Numbered from the stretch's first letter, positions 28,222 through 37,932 are shown. The stretch is 64,000 nucleotides of DNA from Blastocatellia bacterium AA13 (GCA_003222245.1 QHVH01000025.1:62001-126000); one strand, 5' to 3'. Numbers and translations are program-made. The notes: generated by a model not told the origin, from the sequence alone.

Positions 28222-28986
28222 ATGCAAGCTAAAACAGCGGCGGTTCGCGATGCGGTTTCATCGGAAGAGTGGCAGGTAAGGGTAGACCTGGCGGCGGCGT
28301 ATAGGCTGGCCGCTCTCTACGAGTGGGACGAGCTGGTGTTCACGCACATTTCGTCAAGAGTGCCCGGACCCGATCATCATTTTCTGATCAATCCTTATGG
28401 CTTGATGTTCGACGAGATCACCGCGTCCAGCCTGGTCAAGATAGACCTGAACGGCGCAAAGGTGATGGAGAGTCAGTACGATATCAATCCCGCGGGATTC
28501 ACTATTCACAGCGCGGTTCACGCCGCCCGCGAAGACGCGCTCTGCGTTATGCATTTGCATACGACGTATGGACTCGCGGTTTCCGCGAAGAAGCACGGCC
28601 TCCTTCCGCTTTCTCAGCAATCGCTCTTTTCGTTGTCGTCTCTTGGATATCACGACTATGAAGGACTCGCGTTAAACGAAGACGAAAAGCCTCGCCTGGT
28701 CGCGGATCTTGGAACCAATAACAGCTTGATTCTGAGAAATCACGGGCTGCTCACCGTTGGTTCGAATACCGCCGAAGCGTTCCTGGCTATGTTCAATCTG
28801 GAGCGCGCGTGCAAGATTCAGGTTCTGGCGGAGGCAGGCGGCGCGGAGTTGATCTCGATATCGAAACAGGTTCTTGACGGAATCAAAGCGCAAGCGAAAG
28901 TCGTTACAAAGGGGATGGGCGCGAACCTCGTGTGGCCCGGTCTGCTTCGCAAGCTCGACCGGATCGATCAGTCGTATCGAGAATAA
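28222..28986 (+). CDS. Class II aldolase/adducin family protein
   Basis: A 254-residue cytosolic protein of the zinc-dependent class II aldolase fold. The zinc-ligand pair is in MHLHT, and a third histidine is in RNHGLLTVG, as in fuculose-1-phosphate aldolases and related enzymes. The substrate-phosphate region is less clear, and many family members with this length are not aldolases, so the reaction is left open. A GAAAGGA site precedes the ATG. It lies 64 bp after the hydrolase and 42 bp before the SDR gene, suggesting one operon. Confidence 0.88.
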   Translation: MQAKTAAVRDAVSSEEWQVRVDLAAAYRLAALYEWDELVFTHISSRVPGPDHHFLINPYGLMFDEITASSLVKIDLNGAKVMESQYDINPAGFTIHSAVHAAREDALCVMHLHTTYGLAVSAKKHGLLPLSQQSLFSLSSLGYHDYEGLALNEDEKPRLVADLGTNNSLILRNHGLLTVGSNTAEAFLAMFNLERACKIQVLAEAGGAELISISKQVLDGIKAQAKVVTKGMGANLVWPGLLRKLDRIDQSYRE

Positions 28987-29028
28987 CTACGCGCGATTCG
29001 AGTTCTCAGCGGAAAGGACGCTACAGAG

Positions 29029-29862
29029 ATGAAGGACTACAGACTGCTGACTGGGAAAGCGGCGATCATCACCGGTTCGGGGCGGGGCATCGGCCGCGCC
29101 ATAGCGGGACTGTTCGCGGATCACGGCGCATCGGTCGTCATCAACGATATCGATCAGGATGTCGCCGAAACCGCCGCCCGTGAAATCGGCGATACGGGAG
29201 GAAGGGCGATCGTATGCGCCGGCAGCGTTACCGATGTCGAGTTTCCGGATCGGCTGGTTAAAACCTGCGCGGAGAAATTTGGCGGCGTCGACATCATCGT
29301 CAACAACGCCGGTTATACGTGGGACTCGGTAGTGCAGAATATGAGCGACGAGCAGTGGTACGCGATGATCGACGTTCACCTCACTGCGCCGTTCAGAATC
29401 ATTCGAGCCGCCGCGCCTTACATGCGCGAAGTCGCAAAGCACGAGATCGCGGAAGGTCTGCGAGTCCATCGCAAGATCATCAATATATCTTCGACCTCGG
29501 GAGTGGCCGGCAATGCCGGTCAGATCAACTACGCGGCCGGCAAAATGGGCATCGTAGGCGTAACCAAGACGATGGCCAAGGAGTGGGGCCGCTTCAACAT
29601 AAACGTCAATGCCGTGGCGTATGGCTTCATCGAAACCCGTTTGACCCAGGCCAAGGAAAACCAGGAGAAGATCGTTCGCGAAGGTAAAGAGGTCGAGTTG
29701 GGAATTCCCGATGCAATGAGAAAAATGGCGGCCAATATTATCCCTCTCGGCCGGGCCGGAACCGCCGAAGAAGCAGCAGGGCCGGTTCTCTTTCTTGCCT
29801 CTCATCTTTCGGACTATGTGACCGGCGCTCTGGTGCTGGTAACCGGAGGCTCCTACGTTTAA
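29029..29862 (+). CDS. SDR-family oxidoreductase
   Basis: A 277-residue classical short-chain dehydrogenase/reductase. The cofactor motif TGSGRGIG is at 15-22, NNAG at 92-95, the catalytic serine near 154 in ISSTSG, and Tyr168/Lys172 in NYAAGK. An acidic residue after the second strand (IND, about 40) points to NAD rather than NADP, though this is only a rule of thumb. The longer-than-usual segment after residue 130 (AKHEIAEGLRVHRK) is common in hydroxyacyl-CoA-type members. It is probably co-transcribed with the aldolase-like gene upstream. Confidence 0.92.
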   Translation: MKDYRLLTGKAAIITGSGRGIGRAIAGLFADHGASVVINDIDQDVAETAAREIGDTGGRAIVCAGSVTDVEFPDRLVKTCAEKFGGVDIIVNNAGYTWDSVVQNMSDEQWYAMIDVHLTAPFRIIRAAAPYMREVAKHEIAEGLRVHRKIINISSTSGVAGNAGQINYAAGKMGIVGVTKTMAKEWGRFNINVNAVAYGFIETRLTQAKENQEKIVREGKEVELGIPDAMRKMAANIIPLGRAGTAEEAAGPVLFLASHLSDYVTGALVLVTGGSYV

Positions 29863-29900
29863 CTCCCCAAGAAATTTCATCAATCCGCAAAAACATCATA

Positions 29901-31712
29901 ATGATAAGAGCAAGGGCTATACGTTTTTTTGAGCGACTCCTTTCTCGAATCGCCGTCGGAATCCTGCTGTCCGGCCTGCTGGCCGCGGCGTCATGGATAC
30001 GTTCCGGCAGCGCTCAGACGCGGCCGGTAACCGTAGCGCCGGGTTTCGAATTCAATGTATTCGCTGATCCGATCAAGGTTCCGGACTTTGCCTTCAATGC
30101 ATTCTCCGGTCCGACCTCGATGGCTTTCGACGCAAGGGGCCGCCTGTTTGTCGGCACGTTGCAGGGCAAGATTCTTGTTCTGATAGACAGCGACGACAAT
30201 GGAGTGGTCGATCAGGTCAAGACATTTGCCGCCGGCATCTCTCAACCGCTTGGACTGGAGTTCCGGTCAAACGGCGATCTCTACGTCACCAGCAGCAAAG
30301 TAAATGGAGTCGGCCGCATCCTGAGGCTTCGCGATAACAACGGCGACGATATCGCGGACGAGATAACCACCGTTGTCGACGACTTGCCGAGCGACGGCGA
30401 TCACCAAACCGACAAGCTCAAGTTCGGACCGGACGGCTTGCTATATATCGGCCAGGGCTCTTCCACGGATGCCGGAACGCCTCAACCGGGCCATCCCGGC
30501 GAACGGCCGCTCAACGGCACGATTCTTCGATTGAATGTCGATACTCAAGTGTTGTCGGTGTTCGCGAAGGGCATACGTCAGCCGATCGGATTGGCATTCG
30601 ATCCGGTGAGCGGGGCTTTATTTGCCACTGATGTCGGATCGGGCGAATTGTGCCAGATCGGATGCACGGGCGATCCCGATCCCGCGCCGCCCGAAGAGAT
30701 AAACTGGATTGTCCAAGGAGGGAACTACGGATTCCCGAAATGCGAAGGCGCTCCTGTTTCGAGCAATCTGGATTGCGCGGGCGTCCGCCAGGCGATCACG
30801 TTCTTCGCGCCGCATCTCACTCCCACATCCATAGCCTTTTATACTGGACCTCAGGCGGGCGCGGACGAAAACCAGATGCTTGTGACGATCTATAAGCGAT
30901 TGAACGCGCAGGGAGGCAATCTACAGCGGTTCACGTTGACCGGCAGTACGAGCGTTGGATTTCAGATGACGTCAGTCGATCCCCCCATCGCCGATTTCGG
31001 ATTAATAGATCCGTTTGATGGACCGATCGACACTGCGGTTGATCCGATCAGCGGCGACATCTATGTCGCAAGAATCGACCCGGTCACCCACAGCGATCTA
31101 AACGAGCACCACAACATTATTTATCGGATTCATAAATCTGGAAGCGACTCAATGCCGCTGATAGGACCGGTTCGGTCGACGGTTGCGGCGGATGGAACCG
31201 CGAGCGTCACTATCATCGGAAGACACCTCAAACCGGGCGCGGTCATTTTCGCTGATGGAAGTCCGATTCAAACGCAGCAAGGGTCGTCGATCTTTGAGCT
31301 TACGGCGGGAGTGCCTCCGCTTAGCAGTTGTACGCGCACGACTCTGTTTCAAGTGAGGAATCCGGACGGCTCGACATCGAATGCTCAGAGCGCCAAGCTG
31401 AGCAAGCCGAATTGCGACGAGCCGCAGATAATACATCTGTCGATCCTCAAGAAGGGAAAGCCGGCGGATCAAATACCTGCGGGAATAAAACCAAAGAAAA
31501 TTCGACTCATAGTTGACGGGATTCGCTTTGACGCAGGGGCAACCGTGTTGATAGGCGGAACGCCAGCGGAACTTGAAAGCGCAAGCGCTACGGAATTGGT
31601 CGCGTTATTCACGAAGCCAATGATAGCTCAACCGGGAACGCTTTCGGTTCAGGTACGAAACTCAAACGGACTGCTCTCGAATGCAATGTCGGTGGTGGTT
31701 GCTCAAGAGTGA
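29901..31712 (+). CDS. PQQ-type sugar dehydrogenase-like beta-propeller protein with IPT domains
   Basis: A 603-residue exported protein with a signal peptide (about 8-40). Residues about 45-400 form a GSDH/sorbosone-dehydrogenase-like propeller (GPTSMAFDARGRLFVG, GPDGLLYIGQGSS, RQPIGLAFDPVSGALFATD, EEINWIVQGGNYGFP). Such proteins oxidise aldoses or sugars with PQQ, but homologues include members of unproved activity. Residues about 415-600 hold one or two IPT/TIG-type immunoglobulin-like domains (GPVRSTVAADGTASVTI, then IRLIVDGIRFDAGATVLIGG), likely for carbohydrate or surface binding. It begins 38 bp after the SDR gene and may belong to the same unit. Confidence 0.85.
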   Translation: MIRARAIRFFERLLSRIAVGILLSGLLAAASWIRSGSAQTRPVTVAPGFEFNVFADPIKVPDFAFNAFSGPTSMAFDARGRLFVGTLQGKILVLIDSDDNGVVDQVKTFAAGISQPLGLEFRSNGDLYVTSSKVNGVGRILRLRDNNGDDIADEITTVVDDLPSDGDHQTDKLKFGPDGLLYIGQGSSTDAGTPQPGHPGERPLNGTILRLNVDTQVLSVFAKGIRQPIGLAFDPVSGALFATDVGSGELCQIGCTGDPDPAPPEEINWIVQGGNYGFPKCEGAPVSSNLDCAGVRQAITFFAPHLTPTSIAFYTGPQAGADENQMLVTIYKRLNAQGGNLQRFTLTGSTSVGFQMTSVDPPIADFGLIDPFDGPIDTAVDPISGDIYVARIDPVTHSDLNEHHNIIYRIHKSGSDSMPLIGPVRSTVAADGTASVTIIGRHLKPGAVIFADGSPIQTQQGSSIFELTAGVPPLSSCTRTTLFQVRNPDGSTSNAQSAKLSKPNCDEPQIIHLSILKKGKPADQIPAGIKPKKIRLIVDGIRFDAGATVLIGGTPAELESASATELVALFTKPMIAQPGTLSVQVRNSNGLLSNAMSVVVAQE

Positions 31713-31793
31713 AGTGCTGGACTATTACCTAATGCAGGCCTTACCTCTCTCCAAGTCAGTTTAGGCACGCGTCGTGGTTGGGTAGTGGTTGGC

Positions 31794-31821
31794 GCTGCTT
31801 TACAAGGGCTGCTTTACAAGG
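31794..31821. repeat. 14-bp exact tandem duplication
   Basis: GCTGCTTTACAAGG occurs at 31794-31807 and again at 31808-31821, in the 190-bp spacer before the PBP1A gene. It is a recent-looking duplication in the leader or promoter area. Confidence 0.6.
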
Positions 31822-31902
31822 TTGGATAGCTAAGATACGCTTTTTCGGTTCCGAAGCAGCAGGATTTGGTGTACACGTTACTTTTCTAGATCAGGTATTT
31901 TC

Positions 31903-34443
31903 ATGGATTCCATCAAGCGGCGAACGCATTCACTCCGATTCACGCAATCCCCTAACTGGTTTCAAGACTTCTTCCGGCGTTATACCTTTCTCGCTTTAAC
32001 CGTGCTGTCAATCGTCGCCGGTATGATGTTCGGCGCGACCGTAGCCTATCAGGCGAGCATGACGAATGAGGCTCAAGAGGTGGCCGGTCTCGCGACGTTT
32101 CGCCCGAATCTCGTCACTCGCGTTTTGGCGGACGACGGCAAGAGCGTCATCGGAGAGTTTTCCGTAGAACGCCGGATACCGGTCAGCTACGAAGACATAC
32201 CCGATCAGATGAAGAAGGCGATTTGGGCCATCGAAGACGATCGCTTCTTCCAGCACATTGGAATTGACCCCATTCGGATTGGAATGGCCGCGTACAAAAA
32301 TGTAGTGACGGGTCGCAAGGCCGAAGGCGCTTCGACGCTTACACAGCAGTTGGCGCGCTTGCTATTTCTGAGCCCGGAAAAGACCTACACGAGAAAGATC
32401 AAGGAGATTCTGCTGACGCTCCAGATCGAGCGGTACTATACGAAAGAGCAGATCATGGAGATGTACTGCAACCAGATATTTCTGGGGGGCGGTGCATACG
32501 GCTTTGAAGCCGGCTCCCAGTACTATTTCTCCAAGACCCTGAAAGAGCTGAAACTGGAAGAATGCGCGCTGTTGGCCGGATTGCCAAAGGCGCCAAGCCA
32601 GTACTCTCCGACTCGCGATGAAAAGGCCGCCAGCGAACGCCGAAATATCGTGCTGATGCGAATGCGCCAGGAAGGCTACATAAGCGAAGACGAGTACAAC
32701 CGCGCCAGACAGACCAGGATTAACCTGAACCTGAATCCGCAGACCTCTAACAACAATTCAATATATGGCTATTTCGTCGAAGAGGTTCGCCAGGAATCCG
32801 AGGATACGTTCGGCACCCAGGTGACTCATACGGCGGGGATGAACATCTATTCCACGCTCGATGCTCAGGCCCAGCGAGAAGCTGTGCGCGCGGTAAGAAG
32901 AGGGCTTCATGCCTACGAGGACAGACACGGGAAAAAGTGGCGCGGCAAGCTGCTCAACGTTCTCGACAGCAAGATCGCAAACGATCTTTCGCACTACAGC
33001 CATCCCGATTGGATGGGCGAATATGTGCCCGGCGAATATATTTATGGACTGGTCACCAATGTCTCCGCCGCCGCGGCGGATGTGAAGTTCGGCGACTACA
33101 AGGCGACGATCAGCGAAGCAAATACGAAATGGGCTGGAGGGCCGCCGGCGAAGCTCCTCCGAAAAGGAGATCTTGCGGTATTCAGAGTAATCAAGGCCGA
33201 CAACCCGAAGAAGATGATCGAGGTCAATCTCGACCAGCTTCCCTCGGTAGACGGCGCGTTGATATGCCTGGATTCGAAGACCGGTGAAGTGAAAGCGATG
33301 GTCGGCGGGTATGACTTCGCGACGAGAAAGTTCAACAACGCTACTCAAGCGGAGAGACAATGCGGATCGGCATTCAAGCCTTTCATCTATACCGCCGCCA
33401 TCGAGTACGGGTTCACTCCGGATACGATCGTGAACGCCGGCCCGTTTGTCGATCCGACGACCGGGTGGTCTCCACATAATTATGACGGCTCGTCCGGCGG
33501 CGGCATGCTGCCGCTCAGGAGCGCGCTTCAGCAGTCGTTGAACGTCGTGGCGGTGCGCCTGCTTTCCATGGTAGGAGTCGATCGCGGCGCGGAGGTGGTC
33601 AAGCGCTTCGGACTACCCAATCCGATGAAGCGAGTATTGCCGTCGGCCCTCGGAGCAACCGAAGAACCGCTCCTCGATATGACCAGCGCTTATTCGGTCT
33701 TCTCGAATCGAGGCGTGCGGATCAAGGCGCACCTGATAAAACGCGTGACCGACGCTGACGGCGAGATCAAACAGGACTGGAAAGAAGAATCGTACAAGGT
33801 TCTTTCGCCGTTCGTGGCGTCGCAGATGCAGGACATGATGCGCGGCGTGGTCACCGGCGGAACTGCCGGCTCGATTATGTCGAACAAAGAACTCGCCAAG
33901 CGCATGATCTGCGGAAAAACCGGAACCGTGAATGATTTTACGGATGCATGGTTTATAGGCTATACGCCTTCGTACACGGCAGGGGTATGGATCGGTTTTC
34001 CGGGTCTCAAGAAGAGTCTTGGTAACAAAGAAGCAGGATCGGTTGCGGCCCTGCCGATGTGGATCCAGTTCATGGAGAAATTCCTTACGGGCAAGCCGAA
34101 TGATCAATTTCCTAAGGCTCCCGCTCCGGATCGCGAGATCGTTGCCAGACGGGCCGAGGCCGAACGTGCAATGAAGAACGCGGATGCCGGACAAGCAGCA
34201 GCGCAATCCAATGATGAGAACGCCGAGAAGCCCAAGACCTCTTCTCAGGATGAATCCAAGCCAAAAGACAAACCCGCCCACGTGCCGCGGCTGGTCGAGC
34301 CCGAAGGCGGAGCCAACCCTCGTCGCGAGGATCGCCAGTCGACCGAAAGCGACCGCCCTCCCTCGCGCCGGCAGGCAGGGCCGAAGCCGGATAATCGCAA
34401 TCGAGAGGACGCGGACAAGAAGAAGCGCGGCAAGAACGGATAA
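31903..34443 (+). CDS. Bifunctional penicillin-binding protein 1A
   Basis: An 846-residue class A PBP that polymerises and cross-links peptidoglycan. One N-terminal membrane helix lies at about 28-48. The glycosyltransferase domain has the EDDRFF motif at 111-116 (Glu111 catalytic) and QQLARLL. The transpeptidase has Ser489-x-x-Lys492 (SAFK), SLN as the second motif, and Lys672-Thr673-Gly674. The tail after about 740 is disordered, charged and rich in Pro/Asp/Lys. All catalytic motifs are intact. It lies upstream of a HEAT-repeat gene by 5 bases, likely the same mRNA. Confidence 0.95.
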   Translation: MDSIKRRTHSLRFTQSPNWFQDFFRRYTFLALTVLSIVAGMMFGATVAYQASMTNEAQEVAGLATFRPNLVTRVLADDGKSVIGEFSVERRIPVSYEDIPDQMKKAIWAIEDDRFFQHIGIDPIRIGMAAYKNVVTGRKAEGASTLTQQLARLLFLSPEKTYTRKIKEILLTLQIERYYTKEQIMEMYCNQIFLGGGAYGFEAGSQYYFSKTLKELKLEECALLAGLPKAPSQYSPTRDEKAASERRNIVLMRMRQEGYISEDEYNRARQTRINLNLNPQTSNNNSIYGYFVEEVRQESEDTFGTQVTHTAGMNIYSTLDAQAQREAVRAVRRGLHAYEDRHGKKWRGKLLNVLDSKIANDLSHYSHPDWMGEYVPGEYIYGLVTNVSAAAADVKFGDYKATISEANTKWAGGPPAKLLRKGDLAVFRVIKADNPKKMIEVNLDQLPSVDGALICLDSKTGEVKAMVGGYDFATRKFNNATQAERQCGSAFKPFIYTAAIEYGFTPDTIVNAGPFVDPTTGWSPHNYDGSSGGGMLPLRSALQQSLNVVAVRLLSMVGVDRGAEVVKRFGLPNPMKRVLPSALGATEEPLLDMTSAYSVFSNRGVRIKAHLIKRVTDADGEIKQDWKEESYKVLSPFVASQMQDMMRGVVTGGTAGSIMSNKELAKRMICGKTGTVNDFTDAWFIGYTPSYTAGVWIGFPGLKKSLGNKEAGSVAALPMWIQFMEKFLTGKPNDQFPKAPAPDREIVARRAEAERAMKNADAGQAAAQSNDENAEKPKTSSQDESKPKDKPAHVPRLVEPEGGANPRREDRQSTESDRPPSRRQAGPKPDNRNREDADKKKRGKNG

Positions 34444-34448
34444 TCGCG

Positions 34449-34913
34449 ATGCCGTTGATTATCATCATAGCGGTCATTGGCGCCGCTCTGGTCTGGTGGT
34501 ATAAGAGCGAACATTCAAGCACGCTCAATGAAAAGGCATACCTTCGAGGCCGCGGCTACAGCGCGGACGGCCCTGAGATACGAGGGCCGATTCCACTCGA
34601 TGCGAGAGTGCGCAGCCTGATCGATTCACTGGACGATGTGACGCCTTATGCAAGACAGCGTGCGGCCGAAGAGGTCGCGCTTATGTGCGACGAGGGCCAG
34701 AAGGATTCTCGCTTTTTCGCCCCGCTGGTAGCGGCGCTGGACGACAACTCGGCGGCCGTCCGAGGCGCCGCGGTTACCGCGCTCGAGAAGCTTGGAGACA
34801 GCAGAGCCCAGGTTCATCTGAAACGAGTCGTCGATTCGGACGACTCGATTCACGTCCGGGCAATTGCGCGAAAAGTAGTAGAGAGAATGAGCGCGGTTCC
34901 AAGTTCATCTTAG
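34449..34913 (+). CDS. Membrane-anchored HEAT-repeat protein
   Basis: A 154-residue protein with a single N-terminal membrane helix (residues about 2-17, IIIIAVIGAALVWW) and a cytosolic or periplasmic repeat region. Residues about 55-148 are two or three HEAT/PBS-lyase-type repeats (PYARQRAAEEVALMC, NSAAVRGAAVTALEKLGD). It is encoded 5 bases after PBP1A and converges on the ubiB-like gene with a gap of only 7 bases. HEAT repeats usually bind other proteins; a link to the cell wall synthase is inference from the operon. Confidence 0.8.
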   Translation: MPLIIIIAVIGAALVWWYKSEHSSTLNEKAYLRGRGYSADGPEIRGPIPLDARVRSLIDSLDDVTPYARQRAAEEVALMCDEGQKDSRFFAPLVAALDDNSAAVRGAAVTALEKLGDSRAQVHLKRVVDSDDSIHVRAIARKVVERMSAVPSSS

Positions 34914-34920
34914 CGATTTC

Positions 34921-36516
34921 TCACAGCTTGTTCTCGCCTTGCCAGTAGTACTTGATTGCCATTCGCGCGAGCTTCCAGACCTTGCCCCAATCGATCCGGC
35001 CTCTATCGCCGCGAATCAGACTATCCATAATCAGGCTGCGCAGATACCGTCCTTCACGTTTGAACATGAACCGCTTTGCATAGGGCCGCGCTACTTCGAA
35101 GAAGTTGAAATCGGGATCGACGATGGAACCTATCCCCTCCAAGGTCATAATTGCGCGGATGATGTAAGTGAATTCGGCCGGAATGTGAAACGGGTATTCG
35201 TAAACCACATTCGCAACGTCGAAAATCAACTCCTTGAACTGAACCTCGCGGAGCTTGAGGTTCAAGTAGCGATCCATCAGTTTCTCGATTGTAGGCTTGA
35301 ACCTGATTTCTTCTTCGGGAGTAAGAACTATGAAGCCGAGCTTCACCATATCATCGACCAGGCCGCTGACGTCGCGCTCGATGGTATGAAAGAAGGCATT
35401 GATTAACTTCGACTGGAGATGAGCTTCAATTCGGCCGACCATACCGAAATCAAGAAAGGCGAGACGGCCGTCGTTCATAACCCGTAGATTTCCGGGATGA
35501 GGATCGGCGTGGTAGAAGCCATCCTCGAGAAGCTGTTTCAAATAAGTGCGGACCAGAAGCCTCACTATCTCGCGCGGATCGCGGTGCGCGGCTCTAAGCT
35601 CCATCGTATCGGTAACCTTAAGGCCCGGTATGTATTCCATCACGATCATGTAGCTGCTCGAAAGCTCGTGATGGATTTGCGGAACGTACACCTCAGGCCA
35701 GGAGGCGAAATTCATTCGGAATACCTCCGCATTCGCCGCCTCCCGTGCGTAGTCCATCTCCTCGAATATGGTCGAGCGAAACTCGCCGAGCGCGCCGTTC
35801 CAATCAACTCCTCGAATCAAGTTGGGAAAGCGGTTGAGGTGATGTGCTATGCGCGCAAGCACCCGCAGATCCAAATCAACGTATTCCGCCAGATGAGGCC
35901 GCTGTACTTTGATAACAACCTCGCGTCCATCAAGCAGCGATGCCCGATGTACCTGGCCCAGGCTTGCGGCGGCGATGGGTTCGGCTTCGAACTGTCGAAA
36001 TACCTCCGTAATCGTATTGCCGAGTTCTCGTTCAATGATTGATTTTGCTTCTTCCGCCGGGAAGGGAGGCACCTCGTCCTGAAGCCGGGAAAGCTCTTCA
36101 ATATATTCAATGGGGAGGAGATCGGCGCGCGTGGCAAGGGTCTGGCCTATCTTGATGAAGGTCGGCCCTAGCTTGATCAGCCTCTCTCTGAGGGCCGCGC
36201 CTTCTCGTTTGTATATTTCTGATTTGGAGATAACCGGCTTAGGCCATGGGCGATGGACCACGAGCATCCTTATCCCGAGGGCGGCAAAGCTCAGGAATAT
36301 GCGCCCGAGTCTCAGATATCCCCTCATTCCAATCCGCCGGTTCGCGGGTAATTTGGGAGGCTCTATGACTGCCGGGCCAAGCCTCGGCTTTTCGCCAGGG
36401 CTCGGCTTCTCAATGACATTGGATTGTTGCTGATTGGACTGGCGGCTGACGGACTTTTCTACTGGTTGGGCGCTCATCGACCGGTTATACGATTGGAGTT
36501 CCTCGCGCGTTGCCAC
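34921..36516 (-). CDS. AarF/ABC1/UbiB kinase-like protein
   Basis: A 531-residue atypical kinase-fold protein of the UbiB family, linked to quinone biosynthesis and lipid homeostasis in other bacteria. Seen: GPTFIKIGQTLATRADLLP (the KxGQ-type motif that replaces a glycine-rich loop), VVIKVQRP with the lysine, HADPHPGNLRV and LDFGMVGR (metal site DFG). The N-terminal 60 residues are proline/glutamine-rich and probably disordered. No membrane helix is evident at the C-terminus. A small gene precedes it on the same strand about 330 bp upstream. The PBP1A/HEAT unit converges on it. Confidence 0.93.
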   Translation of the reverse strand: MATREELQSYNRSMSAQPVEKSVSRQSNQQQSNVIEKPSPGEKPRLGPAVIEPPKLPANRRIGMRGYLRLGRIFLSFAALGIRMLVVHRPWPKPVISKSEIYKREGAALRERLIKLGPTFIKIGQTLATRADLLPIEYIEELSRLQDEVPPFPAEEAKSIIERELGNTITEVFRQFEAEPIAAASLGQVHRASLLDGREVVIKVQRPHLAEYVDLDLRVLARIAHHLNRFPNLIRGVDWNGALGEFRSTIFEEMDYAREAANAEVFRMNFASWPEVYVPQIHHELSSSYMIVMEYIPGLKVTDTMELRAAHRDPREIVRLLVRTYLKQLLEDGFYHADPHPGNLRVMNDGRLAFLDFGMVGRIEAHLQSKLINAFFHTIERDVSGLVDDMVKLGFIVLTPEEEIRFKPTIEKLMDRYLNLKLREVQFKELIFDVANVVYEYPFHIPAEFTYIIRAIMTLEGIGSIVDPDFNFFEVARPYAKRFMFKREGRYLRSLIMDSLIRGDRGRIDWGKVWKLARMAIKYYWQGENKL

Positions 36517-36621
36517 AATCCGGATTCTATCACGCGCAGGAACGCCCGGCCGATCATAGGCAGCTCATTTAATCTATTGCCGAGGATTGCAGTCGAGAAA
36601 TAGCGGATTTAAAGAGGAAAG

Positions 36622-36641
36622 AGGCCAGCAATTGCTGGCCT
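36622..36641 (-). terminator. Perfect palindromic hairpin after the small AT-hook-like gene
   Basis: AGGCCAGCAATTGCTGGCCT is self-complementary and lies 7 bases past the stop of the gene at 36649. On the minus strand it is followed by CTTTCCTCTTTAAA. It fits the window's hairpin family. Confidence 0.6.
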
Positions 36642-36648
36642 GCTTGTA

Positions 36649-36843
36649 CTAGCTCGTTCTCTTGTTCTTTGAGCCCTTTGGACGGCCGCGCCTTTTCCCC
36701 CCCGCCTTCCGGCCGCGCTTAAACCCTAGCGCCCTGAGCTGAGAGTCTATCTCGCTCCTCTGGTTCAACAACTCGTTGATGGCTTGGGCCTTTAGCTCTT
36801 CAACCTCCTGGAGCTTCTTTCTTATAGTCGCGATTGCGCTCAT
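36649..36843 (-). CDS. Small coiled-coil protein with a C-terminal AT-hook-like tail
   Basis: A 64-residue protein. The start chosen is the ATG at 36843, preceded by GAAGGAG; an upstream in-frame ATG at 36885 lacks this. Residues about 4-40 form a helix rich in Glu/Lys/Leu (KKLQEVEELKAQAI), likely a coiled coil. The tail is basic and carries RGRPKGSKNKR, matching the AT-hook core (G-R-P). I do not recognise the family; the layout, oligomerising helix plus DNA-binding tail, resembles small nucleoid proteins. It is followed by a perfect hairpin. Confidence 0.7.
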   Translation of the reverse strand: MSAIATIRKKLQEVEELKAQAINELLNQRSEIDSQLRALGFKRGRKAGGKRRGRPKGSKNKRTS

Positions 36844-36981
36844 GCGTATCTCCTTCCGAGAGTTGATAACCGCTATACTATACAAAATGACGAGATTTAA
36901 TTTCTAGCGTGCTTCCGCACGGTATTAGAGTATCGTAGAGATGCCATTAATGATAGTCACAATTGCAGTTGACGAGATTTT

Positions 36982-37932
36982 TTAAATCAGCTTTGAGAGA
37001 AACGAAACCAGCTCGGCCGGCAGGCTGGACTCAAACTCCATTCGCTCGCCGCTGCGAGGATGGGCGAAGGCAATTTGCGCGGAATGCAGGAACTGACGGC
37101 CGAATGATTGAATCAATTTTCGCAATGCCGCGTTCCGGATAGTATTTTCACGGCCTCCCCCGTACGTCGAGTCCCCCACAACGGGATGTCCGATATGCGT
37201 CATATGAACTCTGATTTGATGAGTGCGCCCGGTTTTTATTTGGACCTTTACTAGAGTGAAATCGGGATAGCTCTCCGCGACTTCAAAGAGAGTCAGCGCG
37301 TGACGACCTTTTCCTCCCCTGAGCACCGCCATTCGTGTGCGATTATGCGAGCTCCTGCCTATGTTGGCCTCTATTTCACCGGAAGACTGCGAAAGCCTGC
37401 CGTAGACCAGTGCAATGTAGAGCTTGAATACCGTTCGCGCTTGAAACTGATCCGAAAGGCGCTCATGGGCATAGTCGGTTTTTGCGACGATGAGAAGCCC
37501 GGACGTCTCCTTGTCGATTCTGTGAACTATGCCCGGCCTTATGGCTCCCGGGGCGGATGACAATTGCGCGAAGTGATACGCAAGCGCGTTTGCGAGCGTG
37601 CCGGACTCGACTCCCGCTCCAGGATGGACAATCATTCCGGACGGCTTGTCGATGACGATAAGATCGTCATCTTCGTAGACTATGTTGAGCGGGATTGGCT
37701 CCGGAACAAGCGAGCTTGGAGGCGGTTCCGGCAGATCGATCTCGATCCTGTCGCCTACACGGAGCCGATAGCTGGGCTTTGCCGCGGATTCATTAACCAG
37801 TATGTCCTCGTCCTCGATCGCCCGCTGTAGCTTCGTCCGGCTGAACTCGCCCAGCTTATGAGCCAGAAAGCTGTCGAGCCTTGTCCCGGCCGATTCGGCT
37901 TCAACCGCGAACGCCTTTACATCGGTGCTCAT
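36982..37932 (-). CDS. rluD: RluD-type 23S rRNA pseudouridine synthase
   Basis: A 316-residue RNA-modifying enzyme of the RluA/RluD family, which forms pseudouridines in the large-subunit rRNA. An S4 RNA-binding domain fills about residues 15-75 (TRLDSFLAHKL ... RVGDRIEIDLPEP). The catalytic Asp140 lies in HRIDKETSGLL. The later GRTHQIRVHM motif is present. Length and order are normal. RluA paralogues cannot be separated with certainty by eye; the S4 domain and position beside lgt and lspA favour RluD. It is the last gene of the lspA-lgt-rluD unit, 21 bases after lgt. Confidence 0.92.
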   Translation of the reverse strand: MSTDVKAFAVEAESAGTRLDSFLAHKLGEFSRTKLQRAIEDEDILVNESAAKPSYRLRVGDRIEIDLPEPPPSSLVPEPIPLNIVYEDDDLIVIDKPSGMIVHPGAGVESGTLANALAYHFAQLSSAPGAIRPGIVHRIDKETSGLLIVAKTDYAHERLSDQFQARTVFKLYIALVYGRLSQSSGEIEANIGRSSHNRTRMAVLRGGKGRHALTLFEVAESYPDFTLVKVQIKTGRTHQIRVHMTHIGHPVVGDSTYGGGRENTIRNAALRKLIQSFGRQFLHSAQIAFAHPRSGERMEFESSLPAELVSFLSKLI

